Shown here piece by piece: positions 41,019-42,867 of a DNA stretch of 42,867 nt. Both the position numbers and the translations under genes were made by a program. Position 1 is the stretch's first letter; every line of letters starts with the position of its first letter. The DNA is from Candidatus Woesearchaeota archaeon (lineage in GTDB: Archaea; Nanobdellota; Nanobdellia; Woesearchaeales; WJIZ01): positions 1 through 42,867 of the forward strand of contig JAGVYS010000038.1 in assembly GCA_018303125.1 (NCBI GenBank). Direction: 5' to 3'. The notes beneath the pieces are model-generated. The model had not been told where the DNA came from. It did not search any database and saw nothing but the letters and a program-made list of their open reading frames with translations.

Positions 41019-42200
41019 ATGCGAAATTTTATTCTGCTAATAATTATCCTAATCTTATTTGGATTCTTTTTTCTAGTATATAATTACGCACCATTGGTTG
41101 ATGAAAACCTCCATTTTACACAAATAAAAAGGTTCATGTTTGGAAACTACACTCAGGACATAACTGCTGTAATGCCTGGTTACCATTTCTTCATGTCTAC
41201 TGTATCAAAGGCATTTGGATTAAATCACATTGGAGAAATGCGATTCATTCAGCTTATTATCTCTATAGCGACTATATTGATATTTTTCCATCTGGTAAAG
41301 ACTTTGCACTTGCCTCACTCAAGAGGATTAATGTTTTCCTCCTTTCCCCTTTTTTTCCCTTTTTTCTTCCTAATCTACACCGACATGTTATCATTAATGT
41401 TTGTGTTGCTTGGATTTTATTTTACAATAAGACAAAATTATGCAGCAGCAGGGATATTAACCACCATAAGCATTTTTATCAGACAAAATAATGTTATATG
41501 GCTTATTTTTCTACTTTCAATCGCCATAAAATTGCAGAACAATGGTACTGGTTCTCTTGCTATTTTGATAAAGACAATTAAAAAAAATTGGGCATATTTT
41601 CTTGGCATAGTTAGTTTCATTATATTCCTGGTAATTAATAAAGGAATAGTTTTGGGCGACAAGGACATGTATAAATCACTCTACATTTACTTTGGAAATA
41701 TATATTTTTTCCTGTTCCTTTTTTTCTTCCTTTTTTTACCGCTAAATATACATAATTTTAGAAAAATCATGCAACTGTTAAAGAATAAAATAGCATGGGT
41801 TATGATAGCGCTATTATTCATAGTTTATTTACTAACTTTTAAGAATACTAACCCATACAATGTAATCGCAGCAAACTATCTTTTATCAGGCTCCATTCTT
41901 GCTTATTTCTCTTCTTTAATATTGCTTAAGTCATTTTTCTTCCTTCCTATTATTTATTCAGCGCTTTCTATCAGTGTAACAAAAATTGAGCATAAAAATC
42001 TTCTTTGCCTCTTTACTTTTTTATTTCTCATACCGTTTTGGTTCATCCAGCCAAGATATTACTTCATTCCCTTTACTTTTTTTATCATCTTCTTCAAGTC
42101 AGAGTCAAAAAAAGTCATAAACGATACTATAACACTTTGGATAATCGCTTCTATTACTATATTCTTATTGATACTAAGGGGAAACGTATTTCCATTCTAG
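41019..42200 (+). CDS. Polytopic glycosyltransferase resembling ALG10/DIE2
   Basis: The 393-residue protein has about ten or more transmembrane helices. The first extracytoplasmic loop APLVDENLHFTQIKRFMFGNY followed by MPGYHF matches the acidic DE(x)FH...Q loop and PG(L/Y) turn of the eukaryotic ALG10/DIE2 alpha-1,2-glucosyltransferase. FFFLIYTDMLS, then IFIRQNNVIW near residue 150, and FIQPRYYFIPFTFF near the end, correspond to other landmark phrases (YYTD, RQTNI.W, PRYF..P). Such enzymes transfer sugar from a lipid-phosphate donor to a lipid-linked oligosaccharide. It may act in archaeal N-glycosylation. Overall identity is modest and specificity is unknown. Confidence 0.65.
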   Translation: MRNFILLIIILILFGFFFLVYNYAPLVDENLHFTQIKRFMFGNYTQDITAVMPGYHFFMSTVSKAFGLNHIGEMRFIQLIISIATILIFFHLVKTLHLPHSRGLMFSSFPLFFPFFFLIYTDMLSLMFVLLGFYFTIRQNYAAAGILTTISIFIRQNNVIWLIFLLSIAIKLQNNGTGSLAILIKTIKKNWAYFLGIVSFIIFLVINKGIVLGDKDMYKSLYIYFGNIYFFLFLFFFLFLPLNIHNFRKIMQLLKNKIAWVMIALLFIVYLLTFKNTNPYNVIAANYLLSGSILAYFSSLILLKSFFFLPIIYSALSISVTKIEHKNLLCLFTFLFLIPFWFIQPRYYFIPFTFFIIFFKSESKKVINDTITLWIIASITIFLLILRGNVFPF

Positions 42201-42212
42201 AACGCAAGATTT

Positions 42213-42231
42213 ATATATCATAACGATATAT
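42213..42231 (+). promoter_or_regulatory. Palindromic operator-like site before a small RHH gene
   Basis: The sequence atatatc-ataac-gatatat is a perfect 7-5-7 inverted repeat that includes the only plausible TATA-like sequence (tttatatat, 42210-42218), 14-32 nt before the ATG at 42245. A repressor bound here would block the promoter, consistent with autoregulation by the RHH protein. Confidence 0.6.
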
Positions 42232-42244
42232 TTAGTATATCAAA

Positions 42245-42397
42245 ATGAAACAGAATCTTATTCATATAAGGGTTGGAGAAGAAATGAAGAGCCAGATGAA
42301 AAAGCTGATAGGCTCTGGCTTATTTTCAACAGAGGCAGAGATAGCGAGGGAAGGCATAAGGAACGTAATAATGAAGTATTCTGAGAAGAAGGCATGA
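42245..42397 (+). CDS. Ribbon-helix-helix small protein, 50 aa
   Basis: The 50-residue protein MKQNLIHIRVGEEM... has a beta strand (NLIHIRVGEE), helix 1 (MKSQMKKLIGSG) and helix 2 (TEAEIAREGIRNVIMKY), the RHH/CopG fold found in archaeal and plasmid repressors and antitoxins. The gene follows a palindromic operator-like site and overlaps the next small gene by four nt (ATGA). Confidence 0.82.
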   Translation: MKQNLIHIRVGEEMKSQMKKLIGSGLFSTEAEIAREGIRNVIMKYSEKKA

Positions 42398-42543
42398 TGC
42401 AGCAGAAAATCATAGAACATGATATTTTGTATACTATAGTAAGCATAAAACATAACAAATATTGCATTTCCACATATATTCAAATGCTTGAAATCTCACA
42501 GGAGGCTTGCGTTAGATGGTATCAAGTCATGTTGAAAGAATAA
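42394..42543 (+). CDS. 49-aa protein coupled to the RHH gene
   Basis: The 49 residues begin MMQQKIIEHDILYTIVSIKHNKYC and end VRWYQVMLKE. The start lies in the RHH stop (ATGA). The protein is helical and slightly basic. The segment STYIQMLEISQEACVRWYQ could be a helix-turn-helix, but there is no clear family. By position it is either a partner (toxin or co-regulator) of the RHH protein or an incidental open frame. Confidence 0.5.
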   Translation: MMQQKIIEHDILYTIVSIKHNKYCISTYIQMLEISQEACVRWYQVMLKE

Positions 42544-42578
42544 GATTGAATAACTCTAAGAGCTTGTAAAAACTAAAA

Positions 42579-42622
42579 GGGCGGCTATCTGAAGGTTTCA
42601 ACCTTCAGCGTTTCCGCCGCCC
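42579..42622 (-). repeat. Two-part hairpin at the 3' end of a second IS200/IS605 element
   Basis: The outer arms gggcggc (42579-42585) and gccgccc (42616-42622) enclose inner arms ctgaaggt (42589-42596) and accttcag (42601-42608). Both stems are perfect. The hairpin lies just past the tnpA stop at 42630 and is the expected subterminal structure bound by the transposase, so the element's end should be close to 42570-42580. Confidence 0.7.
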
Positions 42623-42629
42623 GCGAAAT

Positions 42630-42867
42630 TCAAAACCCCATTAAACTCTTCTGTTCTCTTGTTTTATTCCAGTGTTTTTCTTGGCATTCTTCTATATAAT
42701 GTTTCATGGTATCTTTTGTTACCATACCAACGCTTCGATAGAAGTGACCTTCACTCCAGAATTTTTTCCCCCAAAGCTTGTGCCGAAACATGTCCCAATG
42801 CCCCTTTCTCATCATATAAGAGCTGAATCCCTTTATTTGCCTGACGAGTTCAATTTCTCCGAGATAC
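42630..42867 (-). CDS. tnpA: IS200/IS605-type TnpA, C-terminal part (runs off the window)
   Basis: The frame is open to the right edge, giving about 78 residues: YLGEIELVRQIKGFSSYMMR, then KGHWDMFRHKLWGKKFWSEGHF, RSVGMVT and TMKHYIEECQEKHW. The KKFWSEGHFYRSVG phrase and the Tyr in KHYIEECQ match the C-terminal catalytic region of Y1 HUH transposases. The HUH histidines would lie beyond the window. It differs from the IS copy at 23381-23988, so two different elements of this family occur here. Confidence 0.88.
   Translation of the reverse strand, partial: YLGEIELVRQIKGFSSYMMRKGHWDMFRHKLWGKKFWSEGHFYRSVGMVTKDTMKHYIEECQEKHWNKTREQKSLMGF

Overview
This window looks like a chromosome segment of an archaeon, most plausibly a DPANN-type lineage (Woesearchaeota/Pacearchaeota-like). 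The placement rests on gene content, not on a phylogeny. Archaeal markers are a histone, aIF5A next to a 53-residue ribosomal protein L40e, archaeal release factor aRF1, CDP-archaeol synthase, a Trm-G10/Trm11-type tRNA methyltransferase, a DRG-family GTPase and a class III (pilin-type) signal peptide. Promoters are archaeal too: TATA-like TTTAAA/TTTATA boxes lie about 20-45 nt before many starts, and several genes look leaderless.

Layout. Positions 1-10116 are mostly cell-surface genes: the end of an FN3-like protein, a minus-strand cluster with an 1850-residue repeat protein, and a smaller exported protein whose C-terminus seems to have decayed. A HEPN/nucleotidyltransferase pair (8031-9063) sits among them, preceded by two identical 28-bp operator-like repeats. 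Positions 10184-12314 are a membrane-lipid operon (PssA-like, CarS, and a protein made of two fused CDP-alcohol phosphatidyltransferases). Positions 12298-16498 (minus) hold RpiB, a TtuA-like tRNA thiolase with its ubiquitin-like sulfur carrier, an AbiEii-like pair and a YgfZ-type protein. Positions 16554-22652 are information and maintenance genes: aRF1 (broken at the GGQ loop), a SprT-like protease, histone, aIF5A, L40e, a site-2 protease, a PadR-like regulator, a tRNA methyltransferase and a [2Fe-2S] ferredoxin.

Positions 22714-25997 hold a discoidin-domain surface gene interrupted by a 608-bp IS200/IS605-type element. Removing the element rejoins the reading frame exactly. Positions 26126-31469 are a 2-oxoacid dehydrogenase island: a thioredoxin-like protein, lipoyl synthase, E1 alpha, E1 beta, E2, a lipoate ligase/octanoyltransferase and a 45-residue RHH protein. 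No E3 is present in the window. Positions 32036-36379 are MetH and MetF, which with YgfZ suggest folate-based one-carbon chemistry. The right end has a 798-residue orphan protein, the DRG GTPase, a pilin-like protein, a polytopic protein resembling eukaryotic ALG10, a tiny RHH plus overlapping 49-residue gene pair, and the end of a second IS200/IS605 element.

The points most worth following up are the aRF1 lesion, the in-frame empty site of the IS, the ALG10-like protein, the tandem phosphatidyltransferase fusion, the operator repeats of the HEPN/NTase pair, and the orphan 798-residue protein. No tRNA, rRNA or CRISPR array was recognised.
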